Shown piece by piece: positions 6,071 through 14,032 of a stretch of 14,032 nt of DNA (position 1 is its first letter; each line of letters starts with the position of its first letter). Source of the stretch: HGM12669 sp048527645 (GTDB lineage Bacteria > Bacillota > Clostridia > Oscillospirales > CAG-272); the NCBI GenBank assembly GCA_048527645.1, contig DBGFNI010000054.1:1-14032 (forward strand), read 5' to 3'. The notes under the pieces are model-generated. The model was not told the DNA's origin. It searched no databases and saw only the letters and a list, made by a program, of their open reading frames with translations. Both the position numbers and the translations under genes were made by a program.

Positions 6071-7270
6071 TTATCCCTTCGGGATCTCCATCTCCTGCGC
6101 AACCGAACCCAGCGAATAGACCTCCGCCTGTCCGGCAGGCGTCAGATAATACTCATACATGCCGTTGTGCTGCGTATCCGCCAAAAAGCCGTACACATCA
6201 AAGTTTTCGACCGTAACCGGCTCGGTATACACATTGAGATACGAATTTACCAGATTGATGCAATCGTCGCGGAACAGATAGTATTTCGCGCTGGGCGCAC
6301 AGCCCGGCATCGTAAAGGTGACAATATTCTCCGCTTGCAGCTCCAGTCCATAGCGGATAAAATACGCCATGTCGGACACCGTCATGGAGGTATCCACATA
6401 TTTAATCAATTCCTTGGCAATCTGCGTCGCCTTGGATACATTCAGCGATTCCTGCGCCTTATTAAAAAAGGCGGAAAGGAAGAGCTTCTGCGCATTGACC
6501 CGTCCCAAATCCTGATTGGCATATCCCTTGCGGAAGCGGACGAACTGCTCTGCCTGCTCGCCGTCCAGATGCTGCAAACCCGCGGGCAAATCAATGTTCA
6601 GCCCCTGCTCCGGGTCGGAATATTGCAGACGGTAAGGAATATCCACATCCACGCCGCCGACCATATCCACGATGGCGGAGAAGCCGTCGAGATCCATCAT
6701 CACATACCGGTCAATGGTGATGCTGAAAGACTTTTGCAAACTGTCAATCAGATTTTCCATGCCGCCCTGATCTGCCTTTTCGCGATCCGCCCCCGACTGA
6801 ATTGCCTCGTTGTAACCGATGGCATACATAGAGTTGACGCGCACCGTATCCATATAAGTATCGCGCGGAATCTGCGCAATGGCGGCTTTTTTGTTTTGCG
6901 TGTCAAAGGACACAATCATAATTACATCGGTGTTCAGCGCGACACGGTCGTGGCCGACCACCAGCACATTGTATACGCCTTCCCGACGGTTTTCACCCGC
7001 GAAGGTGGGCGCAACCATTTGTTCTCCGCTGTTCAGAATTCCTTTTTCCGGTGAGAAAAACCAATTGAATACCGTTTCGCTCTTCCACACAAACACAAGA
7101 CCTGCTGCAAGCAACAGCAGGACACAGACAATCACCGCCGCGCATTTGCGTTTTCTGCTTTTGGCACGCTGCTTTGCCTGCCGTTTGCGGCTCGGCTGCT
7201 CCGGCTTTGCCGCACGCTTCTGTTCCGTCCGGCGGGGCGTGCCGCTTGGAATCTGACCGTATTTATCCAT
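6071..7270 (-). CDS. LytR-CpsA-Psr (LCP) family cell-wall glycopolymer ligase, second copy
   Basis: A 399-residue type II membrane protein. A very basic cytoplasmic N-terminus (about 1-42) leads into one membrane helix (44-62), then an extracellular LCP domain (about 97-290). LCP enzymes transfer undecaprenyl-phosphate-linked glycopolymers such as teichoic acids or capsule to peptidoglycan. Conserved blocks: VYNVLVVGHDR (99-109), TDVIMIVSFD (114-123), AQIPRDTY (132-139), GGVDVDIP (205-212), and QFVRFRKGY then DLGRVNAQK (242-262), with the polyphosphate-binding arginines. The Arg that usually precedes the S/T-D of the second block is Asn113 here. ATG 7270 has AAGGAG 7 bases upstream. It follows the first LCP gene by 33 bases in the same operon and is clearly its paralogue. 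It is often annotated as a LytR transcriptional regulator, which is a historical misnomer. Confidence 0.93.
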   Translation of the reverse strand: MDKYGQIPSGTPRRTEQKRAAKPEQPSRKRQAKQRAKSRKRKCAAVIVCVLLLLAAGLVFVWKSETVFNWFFSPEKGILNSGEQMVAPTFAGENRREGVYNVLVVGHDRVALNTDVIMIVSFDTQNKKAAIAQIPRDTYMDTVRVNSMYAIGYNEAIQSGADREKADQGGMENLIDSLQKSFSITIDRYVMMDLDGFSAIVDMVGGVDVDIPYRLQYSDPEQGLNIDLPAGLQHLDGEQAEQFVRFRKGYANQDLGRVNAQKLFLSAFFNKAQESLNVSKATQIAKELIKYVDTSMTVSDMAYFIRYGLELQAENIVTFTMPGCAPSAKYYLFRDDCINLVNSYLNVYTEPVTVENFDVYGFLADTQHNGMYEYYLTPAGQAEVYSLGSVAQEMEIPKG

Positions 7271-7303
7271 TTTTCCGCTCCTTCCTTCACGGGACCTGAA
7301 ATA

Positions 7304-8587
7304 TCACTGAATCGCTTCTTCGCTCAAAGCTTCCGCCGTCACCGGGACCGCGGCATCTTCCACATAGTCACTCATGTAATAGTACTGAATCTCGCTGTCG
7401 TACGGATTGGTGAAATATCCGTAAGGATCCAGCAACTCATCTGTTATTTCCGTATGATAAACATTGAGACAGCTGTTGACAAGCCGGCGTACATTTTCCT
7501 TGTACAGCACATAAACAGACATGGAATCGCTCCAGGTCGCCGCACCGGGCAGCGTCACAAAAGAAATGTCCGCCTTGGTGACCGAATATGCCTCTTTTGC
7601 AAAATATGCCGCTTCCGCCACATTAAGATCCGTCGTCATGTATTCCAAAACCACGCCGGATAAATCCACCAGCGTCTGCAAGCTCATCCGATCCTGTAGC
7701 TGATAGGCGGCGGCTGTTAAAAACCGTTTCTGCGCGTTCAGTCTGCCGATGTCTCCCTCGGCATAGCCCGCACGGTAACGCACGAACTGCTCTGCCTTGT
7801 CGCCGTCGAGATGCTGATAGCCAGCGTTCAGATGAATATACAGCCCCTGCTCCGGATCCTCATAATGCATATCCATCGGCACATTGAAATCCACCCCGCC
7901 GATCGCATCAATCACGTCGCGAAATCCCGCGGTATCCACACAAAGGCAATAATCGATTTTCACGCAGAGCGCCGATTCATAAAACTCCTTAAGCGCTTGC
8001 ACGGCGCTGTTGTATGCGTCCGCATCCCCGTCTGCTGCCGCAGTGCGATAGGCTGAGGCAAAATAGGAGTTGAGTTTGGTGCCGTAGTATCCGTTGAAAA
8101 AATACGTGTCCCGCGGGATCTGCACCACGTTGACCTTTTTTTGCACAGTGTCAAACTGCGCCAGCATCATGACATCGGACAGCGAGGCAAGCTTATCCAC
8201 GCCGACAAGCAAAAAATTGTACACACCTTTTTTTCGGGCGGTATCGGTTATGGTGGGGGCGGCGGTGTCATCCTGCGCGGCGTTCCCGTCGCTTTTCGGG
8301 GTGACATATTTGTCACGCACATCGCCGCGTACCGGCACGGCATCGTCCGTCTTCGGCGCATAGATAAAAAAGAACCATACCAAAAAAATCAGCAGCGCGG
8401 CGAGCAGAACCAGCAAGCTGATCCACAGTGCTTTTTTCCGGCGACACGTCTTCTTTTTTCTGCTCGGGACAGCCGTCGGAGGCTGGGACGCTATTGTTGC
8501 TGCATCGTTTGTTTGTGTCGTGTCTGCCGCTTCGGTTACCAGCGCATCCGCGCTGTGCGGCGTTTGTTCGTCTTTGTTTTGTTTCAT
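7304..8587 (-). CDS. LytR-CpsA-Psr (LCP) family cell-wall glycopolymer ligase, first copy
   Basis: A 427-residue type II membrane protein. A long low-complexity Thr/Ala/Asp-rich cytoplasmic region (about 1-42) ends in a Lys/Arg cluster before one membrane helix (about 53-77). An acidic linker follows, then the extracellular LCP domain (about 119-300): VYNFLLVGVDK, LSDVMMLAQFD, VQIPRDTYF, IGGVDFNVP and QFVRYRAGY...DIGRLNAQK. As in its neighbour, the Arg usual before S-D of the second block is replaced, here by Leu. The IPRDT and R-x-R...GR arginines are kept. Two ATGs are possible; ATG 8587 has AGGA 7 bases upstream, while ATG 8593 would sit one base from it, so 8587 is chosen. The gene lies about 41 bases after yqeK and 33 before the second LCP gene. 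Likely role: anchoring a wall polymer; the polymer is unknown. Confidence 0.93.
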   Translation of the reverse strand: MKQNKDEQTPHSADALVTEAADTTQTNDAATIASQPPTAVPSRKKKTCRRKKALWISLLVLLAALLIFLVWFFFIYAPKTDDAVPVRGDVRDKYVTPKSDGNAAQDDTAAPTITDTARKKGVYNFLLVGVDKLASLSDVMMLAQFDTVQKKVNVVQIPRDTYFFNGYYGTKLNSYFASAYRTAAADGDADAYNSAVQALKEFYESALCVKIDYCLCVDTAGFRDVIDAIGGVDFNVPMDMHYEDPEQGLYIHLNAGYQHLDGDKAEQFVRYRAGYAEGDIGRLNAQKRFLTAAAYQLQDRMSLQTLVDLSGVVLEYMTTDLNVAEAAYFAKEAYSVTKADISFVTLPGAATWSDSMSVYVLYKENVRRLVNSCLNVYHTEITDELLDPYGYFTNPYDSEIQYYYMSDYVEDAAVPVTAEALSEEAIQ

Positions 8588-8628
8588 CGTCATATCCTGT
8601 TGTATTTTCGGTGTTGTTCGCAGTTTTT

Positions 8629-9324
8629 TTATTCCGTCTCTCGGTTTTGCATACGCAGCGCGTTATAGGCGGCAACCGTTCGCGGGTCAATCACGCTTTT
8701 CCGGCGCACAAGCTGGGAAATGGTTTGTTCGAGAATGCTGCATACCACCGCATCCAAAAATTTGCACAGCCGCACCGCGCTATTCTGCACCGCGGGCAGC
8801 CCGTCATAAAACATATCCCGGATTTGCGTACAGTCGGAAAACGTACGCCCCGGCTCAATGTAATCCGCCAAAAACAGCAGCTTGTCAAACAGCGACATCT
8901 GCCGCTCCCCCGTCGTATGACAGGAGATGGCGTGAAAAATCTCATCGTCAATATAATCGCCGTATAATTCCGCAGCGACATACGCGCCGGTTGTCTGGTG
9001 CAGCACCGATGCGGAGGCCAACTGTTCTGCCGTCAGCGTCTTGCCGTACTTTTGGCAGACGGCGATATGCTGCTGTGCATCCAGCTCTTTGGTAATATCG
9101 TGCATCAGTCCGGCAAGCTGCAGCTTTGCGCACTGCGCCGCAGAGAACACCGTGTCGTCAAAGGCGCCGAAAAGCTTTCCGAGCTCGACGCACTGCTTCC
9201 AGACGCCCAGTGTATGCTGCAACCGGTAGGGTCCCATATGCCGCGGCAGATCGTCCCGAACCTGCCGGAGAAACTGCGCGTCGGGAATCCGATGCGCTGC
9301 AAATTCATTTCGTTCCAATTTCAT
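8629..9324 (-). CDS. yqeK: HD-domain symmetrical Ap4A hydrolase YqeK
   Basis: A 231-residue cytoplasmic HD-superfamily phosphohydrolase. Family members cleave diadenosine tetraphosphate into two ADP using a metal pair. Metal ligands visible in order: His37 (RLQHTLG), His75-Asp76 (LMHDITK), His109 (VLHQT), His131 (IFHAIS) and Asp154 (LADYIEPGR). It is some 30 residues longer than typical YqeK, mostly at the N-terminus. ATG 9324 overlaps the nadD stop by 20 bases but has GGGAG only one base away. A TTG at 9318 would have that same GGGAG at 7 bases and may be the true start. The frame is open upstream to about 9429 only because it runs through nadD. It is placed directly after nadD, the standard Firmicutes arrangement. 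Confidence 0.93.
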   Translation of the reverse strand: MKLERNEFAAHRIPDAQFLRQVRDDLPRHMGPYRLQHTLGVWKQCVELGKLFGAFDDTVFSAAQCAKLQLAGLMHDITKELDAQQHIAVCQKYGKTLTAEQLASASVLHQTTGAYVAAELYGDYIDDEIFHAISCHTTGERQMSLFDKLLFLADYIEPGRTFSDCTQIRDMFYDGLPAVQNSAVRLCKFLDAVVCSILEQTISQLVRRKSVIDPRTVAAYNALRMQNRETE

Positions 9325-9922
9325 GCTCCCGGATATATTCAACCACGCCGGACGGCACGTATCCGTCCAACGGCTGACCGTTTTTGATGCGCTGACGAAC
9401 CTGTGTTGAAGACAGTTCCATCGGCACATACGTCAGTATTTCGCACTGTGCATCATAGCGCGCGCGGTATTTTTCCTGTGCGAAGAGCACCTGCTCCCTT
9501 CGCACCAGGTCTGCCTCGCGCATGGCGCACACCATATGCGCAAGAGCAAACAACTCCGTGCCGCGATACCACTCCTCCAGCGTCAAAAACATATCGGTTC
9601 CCATCAAAAAATACAGTGTCCGATCCGGGCGAGAAAAGTGCATCAGCGTATGATAGGTATAACTTTTTTCCTTCCGCTTCAGTTCCCAGTCGCTCACCGT
9701 CACATGCAGATCCGACAGGCACTCCGCCGCCGCAAGCTGTGTCATTTCCAGCCGCTGCTGAGGCGTAAAGGTGGCATCCGGCTGCTTGTGCGGCGGGATT
9801 GCCGCCGGCATCAGAACCGTTTGATCCGGGCAAATCTGCTCACAAAACGCACGCACGGCACGGATGTGACCGTTGTGAATCGGGGCAAATGTCCCGCCGA
9901 AAATTCCCAATTTTTCTTTCAT
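9305..9922 (-). CDS. nadD: Nicotinate-nucleotide adenylyltransferase
   Basis: A 205-residue cytoplasmic enzyme that joins ATP and nicotinate mononucleotide to deaminated NAD in NAD biosynthesis. Nucleotidyltransferase landmarks are GIFGGTFAPIHNGH (6-19), with the H/T-x-G-H ATP-binding signature, MPAAIPPHK (38-46), FLMGTDMF (105-112), and SSTQVRQRI (171-179) corresponding to the I-S-S-T-x-x-R motif. The frame continues to a TTG at 9961, but ATG 9922 begins right at the family's N-terminal strand and clears the yhbY stop by 20 bases. Its Shine-Dalgarno (GGGAT) is weak, suggesting coupling to yhbY translation. Length is normal. Confidence 0.96.
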   Translation of the reverse strand: MKEKLGIFGGTFAPIHNGHIRAVRAFCEQICPDQTVLMPAAIPPHKQPDATFTPQQRLEMTQLAAAECLSDLHVTVSDWELKRKEKSYTYHTLMHFSRPDRTLYFLMGTDMFLTLEEWYRGTELFALAHMVCAMREADLVRREQVLFAQEKYRARYDAQCEILTYVPMELSSTQVRQRIKNGQPLDGYVPSGVVEYIREHEIGTK

Positions 9923-9942
9923 GCCGCTATCCCGTATTTTTT

Positions 9943-10245
9943 CTAACGGGCGTCCTTCCAATCAATTCTCGGCTTTTTTTCCGAGGGGCGAAACAGCACA
10001 AAGCGCGTTCCGATGCTTTGCACCGGCACTGCGTGCAGCGCTGCGGAAATTTCTTCCATTGCCTGCTGTGCAGAATATGCAGAATTGTCCAGCACGCGCA
10101 ATTTGATCAATTCCCGCGCCTCCAGCGCATCTGAAATCTGGCGCAGCATGTTCTCATTCACTCCGCCCTTGCCGATCTGAAAGATTGTATCGATATTTGC
10201 CGCAAGACGGCGCAGATATGCCCGCTGTTTACTTGTTATTTCCAT
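9943..10245 (-). CDS. yhbY: CRM/YhbY-type RNA-binding protein
   Basis: A 100-residue single CRM (YhbY) domain protein, which associates with pre-50S ribosomal particles in the bacteria studied. It begins MEITSKQRAYLRRLA and contains the GKGGV form of the GxxG RNA-binding loop (25-29). Further on are the LEARELIKLRVL segment (41-52) and the closing strand IGTRFVLFR (78-86). The upstream frame opens to 10275, but ATG 10245 fits the family N-terminus and has GAGG five bases before it. It overlaps the rdgB stop by ten bases. In Firmicutes this gene (yqeI) usually precedes nadD, as here. Confidence 0.95.
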   Translation of the reverse strand: MEITSKQRAYLRRLAANIDTIFQIGKGGVNENMLRQISDALEARELIKLRVLDNSAYSAQQAMEEISAALHAVPVQSIGTRFVLFRPSEKKPRIDWKDAR

Positions 10246-10856
10246 AATTCCCTCATCCATGCATTCTGCCTGCATTTTTCGGCGAACGCAGCCATGGCAC
10301 GCGCTCTGTGGCTGACCTGATTCTTTTCATCAAAGCTCATTTGGGCAAAGGTCTTGTGCATTTGGGGCACATAGAACAGCGGATCATAGCCAAAGCCGCC
10401 GTCCCCGGCAAAAGCAGTCAGAATTCTGCCCTCACACTCGCCGCGCACCGTAAAATCGCGCTGCGGCACATCGGGAAACGCGATGGCGATCACCGACACA
10501 AATCTGGCGCTCCGCTTTTGCTCTGCGACGTCTGCCAGCTTGTCCAGCAGCTTGAGATTGTTTTTTCTGTCATCACACGGCTCCCCGGCGTAGCGCGCGG
10601 AATATACACCGGGCGCACCGCCCAACGCGTCGACGGCCAGGCCGCTGTCATCCGCGATGCCGATATAGCCCAGCCGCGTCACCGCACGCGCCTTGATCAG
10701 CGCGTTATCCTCAAATGTCTGCCCGTCTTCCGCAATCTCCTGTACAAAACCGATGTCGTCAAGCGACAGCAGTCTCACACTTGGAAAAACAGAATGCAGC
10801 AGCTGTTCCATCTCCGTGATCTTATGCCGATTGTGAGAAGCCAATACAATATCCAT
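10236..10856 (-). CDS. rdgB: Non-canonical purine NTP pyrophosphatase (RdgB/HAM1 family)
   Basis: A 206-residue cytoplasmic enzyme hydrolysing dITP, ITP and XTP to monophosphates so that deaminated purines are not incorporated. Motifs in order: ASHNRHKITE (6-15; the S-x-N-x-x-K phosphate-binding site), FEDNALIKA (48-56), IADDSGLAVDALGGAPGVYSARYAG (67-91; metal-binding Asp pair and substrate loop), GGFGYDPLFY (153-162), and MSFDEKNQVSHRARA (173-187). Length is normal (about 195-205). ATG 10856 has AAGGAG six bases upstream. It starts 26 bases after ftsY ends. Confidence 0.97.
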   Translation of the reverse strand: MDIVLASHNRHKITEMEQLLHSVFPSVRLLSLDDIGFVQEIAEDGQTFEDNALIKARAVTRLGYIGIADDSGLAVDALGGAPGVYSARYAGEPCDDRKNNLKLLDKLADVAEQKRSARFVSVIAIAFPDVPQRDFTVRGECEGRILTAFAGDGGFGYDPLFYVPQMHKTFAQMSFDEKNQVSHRARAMAAFAEKCRQNAWMRELWK

Positions 10857-10882
10857 TCGTATCTCCTTGCTCCGTCTCTTGC

Positions 10883-11788
10883 TCAGGCGAGCAGAGCGGT
10901 GACAAAATCCTCCCCGGAGAAGGGCTGTAGATCCTCCGCCTTTTCTCCCACGCCGATATATTTCACGGGGATATCCAGTTCCTCTTTGATGGAGAAGACA
11001 ATGCCGCCCTTGGCAGTTCCGTCCAGTTTGGTCAGCACAAGCCCGGTAATGTCCGCCGCGTTTTTGAACTCTTTTGCCTGAATCACCGCGTTCTGACCGG
11101 TGGTCGCATCCAAAACCAGCAGCGTTTCGCGGGAGGCGTCGGGCAGTTCCCGGCTGATCACGCGGTTGATCTTCGCAAGCTCGTCCATCAGGTTCTTTTT
11201 GTTGTGCAGGCGCCCGGCGGTATCTACAATGAGCACCTCCGCACCGCGGTGCTTGAGCGCCCCGATCGCGTCGTACACAACCGAAGCCGGATCGCTGCCC
11301 TGCGGATGCGAAATGAGATCAACGCCCACGCGCTCTGCCCAGACGGCAATCTGATCAATCGCCGCGGCACGAAAGGTATCCGCCGCTGCGATCAGCACTT
11401 TTTTGCCGTCGTCCTTGAGCTGCTTGGCAATTTTTGCAATCGAGGTGGTCTTTCCCACACCGTTGACGCCGATGACTAATATCACACAGGGAGCGGGCTC
11501 CAGATGCAGGGGCTCACCGGGTCCGATGCTATCCTTCAAAATTTCAATCAGCGCTTCTTTTGCCTGCTCCGGCTCCTGCAGATGCTCCCGCTTCACGCGC
11601 TCCCGCAGCTGCTCCAAAATCCGCTCTGTCTGCGGCATTCCCATATCCGCGGTGATCATAACCTCCTCCAGCTCGTCAAACAGTTCCTCGTCAACGTGGG
11701 AAAAGGCGCCGAACACCCGGTCGATCGGAGCAAACAGAACCTCTCTTGTTTTGCTCAGTCCTTTTTTCAGTTTATCAAAAAAGCCCAT
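10883..11788 (-). CDS. ftsY: Signal recognition particle receptor FtsY
   Basis: A 301-residue SRP GTPase that docks Ffh-ribosome complexes at the membrane for cotranslational insertion. A short N-terminal stretch (MGFFDKLKKGL, amphipathic) replaces the long acidic A domain of enterobacterial FtsY, as usual in Gram-positives. The N helical domain runs to about residue 95 and the GTPase G domain follows. Visible there are G1 GVNGVGKTT (107-115), DTFRAAA (137-143), DTAGR (189-193) and TKLDGTAKGG (253-262). ATG 11788 has GGAG six bases before it. It lies 66 bases downstream of smc, the classic Firmicutes smc-ftsY pair. Confidence 0.98.
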   Translation of the reverse strand: MGFFDKLKKGLSKTREVLFAPIDRVFGAFSHVDEELFDELEEVMITADMGMPQTERILEQLRERVKREHLQEPEQAKEALIEILKDSIGPGEPLHLEPAPCVILVIGVNGVGKTTSIAKIAKQLKDDGKKVLIAAADTFRAAAIDQIAVWAERVGVDLISHPQGSDPASVVYDAIGALKHRGAEVLIVDTAGRLHNKKNLMDELAKINRVISRELPDASRETLLVLDATTGQNAVIQAKEFKNAADITGLVLTKLDGTAKGGIVFSIKEELDIPVKYIGVGEKAEDLQPFSGEDFVTALLA

Positions 11789-11854
11789 ATCATTCTCCGT
11801 TTCATCGCCCGTACAGCGCCGCCGGTAAAAAGCGGTGAGGCGCTGCGCCGACCG

Positions 11855-14032
11855 TTATTTCAGATAATTCCCTACCTCGTTGGCGTTAATCGACAGCACC
11901 ACAGAAATGCCCTTTTCCTGCATGGTCACGCCGTACAGACGGTCGGCGATTTCCATGGTTCCGCGGCGGTGCGTGATCACAATAAACTGGGTGCGATCGG
12001 AATGGCGCTTCAGATAATCTGCGAACTTGTCCACATTGACCTCATCCAGAGCCGCCTCAATCTCATCCAGAATACAGAACGGAGCGGGATTGACCTTGAG
12101 CAGCGCAAAATACAGCGCTATCGCGACAAAAGCCTGTTCTCCGCCGGACAGCAGCATCAGATTCTTGATGATTTTGCCGGGCGGCGCCACAACGATCTCC
12201 ACACCGCTTTCCAGCACATTGTCCGGGTCGGAAAGCACCAGTTCCGCATGTCCGCCGCCGAACAGCTCTGTGAAAACGATTTTAAACTCGCGGTTGATAT
12301 CCGTCATCGCTGCCGTAAACTTGCGGCGCATTTCCTCCTCCAACTGGAAGACGATCTGCACCAGATCGCTTCTGGACTGATTCAGATCCTCCACCTGGGC
12401 GCTGAGAAAATCATGCCGTTCCTTCACCTGTGCATATTCTTCGATCGCACCCACATTGACATGCCCCAGTGCCTTGATCTCCTGCCGGATCCTGCCTTGC
12501 TCGCGGGCATTCTCGCCGCGCGTCTGTGCGGTGATCTCGGGATAGCCCAATGCCTGCGCCGTGGTAAAGGTCAGTTCATATTCGTCCCAAAGGGCGGCAG
12601 CCTTCTTGTCCTGCTCGTTGAGTGCTGCCTCTTTTTTGGACTTGGCAACCGTCAGCTGCTGGAAGAGCAGCTCCTTGGTATGGTTGCCGTCACGGATTTT
12701 GGTGCGCAGCTCGGCGCTTTGCTGTTCAAATTCGCTGTTGTTTGCAATCAGGGTGGCGCGCTGCTGCTCCGACTCCTCCGTCTCCTGCACCGTCTGCGCG
12801 CATTGCGCCGTCATTTCGGCGATTTGCTGCTGATGCTGCATGCGGGTCTGCTCCAGCGTCGCGTTGTCAGCGTCAATTGCCGCAAAGCGGTCATGCGCGG
12901 CGGCGATGTTGCCCTCATGCAGCTGCACGCCGCTGCGATAAATCTCCGCGTCCTTGTTTGCCTCCGCCAATGCGATCTGATGGGTGCCGAGCTGCTTTTG
13001 CAGAGCAGTCATACGGCGGCTGAGCACGCCCCGCTCCTCCGAAAGCGCGGTCTGCGCCTCCTTGATTTCTCCCTGTCGGCGCTCCGTTTCATCCTTTTCG
13101 GCGCAAAGCTGTGCACGGCGTGCCTCGTATGCTTCGCCGTCCTCCTGCATGCGCCGCATTTCCTCTTCCAGCTTTGCCTTTGCCTCCCGGTCGTTTTCCA
13201 ACTGGCTCTCGATCACCTGCTGCTGCGTTTTTTCCGCCTGCATCATGGCGTTGATCACTTCCAGATCCGCATCCGAACTATCCGCGGCATCCCGCAGCTC
13301 GTCTGCCTGCTCCGTCAAGCCCCTCATCTCTTCGCCGAGCCGGTCAATCTGTCCGCGCAGCGTCTCACAGGCAGTGCGCAGCGTTTCCATCTGCGCGACG
13401 CGGGAGAGCATGCCGTTTTCATGCTTCACGCTGCCGCCGGTAAAGGAACCGCCGGCGTTGATCACCTGTCCGTCCAGCGTGACCACCTTGATTTTGAATG
13501 CGAAATGACGGGCAACCGCCGTTGCATGGTCCAGCGTGTCGCACACCAATGTTCTGCCAAGCAAGCTCTCGACAACAACGGTATATGCGCTGTCGCAGGA
13601 AACCAGCGAGGAAGCAACTCCGACATAGCCCGGCATTTTTTCCGCCGTGCGGATGTCTCCGTGCAGCGGCTGTGCCCGGACGGTGTTGAGCGGATAAAAG
13701 GTGGCGCGTCCGCCGCCCTGCTCCTTAAGATAGCGGATTGCCGCTTTGGCGCTGGCGTCATCCCGGACGACGATATTCTGAATTCCGGCGCCCAGGGCCG
13801 TTTCAACCGCAGTTGCATAACGCGGCTCGACGCTGATCAGCTTTGACAGCGGCCCGTAAATTTCCGCGCCGCCGATTCGGTTCTGCTCGTATGCCTGCAT
13901 CACGGTGCGGACGCTGCGGGAATAGCCCTCCAGCAATTCCTCCATGCGTCCCAGCGCGTCCATCCGTTCTTTTTTTGCGGTAAACTCCACAAACAGCGCG
14001 TTCTGCTGTTCGGACAGTGTTTTTTTGTTTTC
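11855..14032 (-). CDS. smc: Chromosome partition protein SMC, C-terminal part (5' end outside window)
   Basis: 725 residues of open frame reach the window edge without a start, so this is roughly the last 60% of an SMC of about 1,190 residues. SMC dimers with ScpA/ScpB load DNA loops and organise the chromosome. Visible order: the tail of the first coiled coil, then the hinge (about 57-175), with ISVEPRYATAVETALG and the GGGRATFYPL loop. A long Glu/Gln/Ala-rich returning coiled coil follows (about 200-560). The C-terminal head carries the ABC signature LSGGEQ (628-633) and Walker B ILDEIEAAL (654-662), then the ITHRRGTM switch region. An in-frame GTG at 13990 is internal, not the start. Followed by ftsY in the same direction. 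Confidence 0.97.
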   Translation of the reverse strand, partial: ENKKTLSEQQNALFVEFTAKKERMDALGRMEELLEGYSRSVRTVMQAYEQNRIGGAEIYGPLSKLISVEPRYATAVETALGAGIQNIVVRDDASAKAAIRYLKEQGGGRATFYPLNTVRAQPLHGDIRTAEKMPGYVGVASSLVSCDSAYTVVVESLLGRTLVCDTLDHATAVARHFAFKIKVVTLDGQVINAGGSFTGGSVKHENGMLSRVAQMETLRTACETLRGQIDRLGEEMRGLTEQADELRDAADSSDADLEVINAMMQAEKTQQQVIESQLENDREAKAKLEEEMRRMQEDGEAYEARRAQLCAEKDETERRQGEIKEAQTALSEERGVLSRRMTALQKQLGTHQIALAEANKDAEIYRSGVQLHEGNIAAAHDRFAAIDADNATLEQTRMQHQQQIAEMTAQCAQTVQETEESEQQRATLIANNSEFEQQSAELRTKIRDGNHTKELLFQQLTVAKSKKEAALNEQDKKAAALWDEYELTFTTAQALGYPEITAQTRGENAREQGRIRQEIKALGHVNVGAIEEYAQVKERHDFLSAQVEDLNQSRSDLVQIVFQLEEEMRRKFTAAMTDINREFKIVFTELFGGGHAELVLSDPDNVLESGVEIVVAPPGKIIKNLMLLSGGEQAFVAIALYFALLKVNPAPFCILDEIEAALDEVNVDKFADYLKRHSDRTQFIVITHRRGTMEIADRLYGVTMQEKGISVVLSINANEVGNYLK

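Noticed and set aside
5818..6102. 94-codon minus-strand frame between the second LCP gene and rsfS
   Set aside because: It overlaps both neighbours out of frame, lacks a ribosome binding site and shows no recognisable features.
11789..11854. Terminator between smc and ftsY
   Set aside because: CAGCGCC/GGCGCTG can pair across an 18-base loop, but no T tract follows, so read-through within one operon is more likely.
11504..13846. 780-codon plus-strand frame opposite smc
   Set aside because: Entirely antisense to smc and the start of ftsY, with Leu/His/Arg-rich composition mirroring the coiled-coil codons. No domain or ribosome binding site was recognised.

Overview
The window reads as chromosomal DNA of a Gram-positive (Bacillota) bacterium, probably a moderately GC-rich gut-type clostridium, possibly Oscillospirales. 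I infer this from the smc-ftsY pair, the rdgB-yhbY-nadD-yqeK-LCP-rsfS-leuS order, the LiaF-type membrane protein, consensus sigma-A promoters and GGAG-type ribosome binding sites. No rRNA, tRNA, CRISPR array, transposase or phage gene was recognised.

Layout from right to left, because nearly everything is on the minus strand. The window enters smc in its middle (the 5' part lies beyond 14032). It then runs through ftsY, rdgB, yhbY, nadD and yqeK with overlaps or very short gaps, two tandem LytR-CpsA-Psr (LCP) cell-wall ligase genes, rsfS and leuS. This block is housekeeping: chromosome organisation (SMC), membrane targeting (FtsY), nucleotide-pool cleaning (RdgB), ribosome assembly and silencing (YhbY, RsfS), NAD synthesis (NadD), Ap4A hydrolysis (YqeK), attachment of glycopolymers to peptidoglycan (LCPs) and leucyl-tRNA synthesis (LeuRS). 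After leuS there is a strong hairpin. Next comes a consensus promoter (TTGAAA-17 bp-TATAAT) driving a two-gene envelope operon, a four-helix LiaF-like protein and a membrane-anchored DUF4097-like glycine-repeat solenoid. That operon ends at a bidirectional terminator at 1255-1277.

The left 1.2 kb differs. It carries the only plus-strand gene, a small serine alpha/beta hydrolase, coupled by an ATGA overlap to a possible 40-residue ORF. Upstream, bases 1-258 hold nearly two copies of an AT-rich 136-bp tandem repeat packed with perfect short hairpins and ending in an extended -10 promoter. The predicted transcript from copy 1 starts at a 16-bp junction hairpin. That hairpin is followed by a well-spaced Shine-Dalgarno and a four-codon ORF. 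This repeat is the least explained and most interesting element here.

Stretches without a gene: 1-405 (repeat plus hydrolase leader), 1173-1330 (terminator), 2827-2931 (hairpin plus promoter), 5335-5483 (weak terminator hairpin, GC hairpin) and 5907-6070 (nothing convincing).
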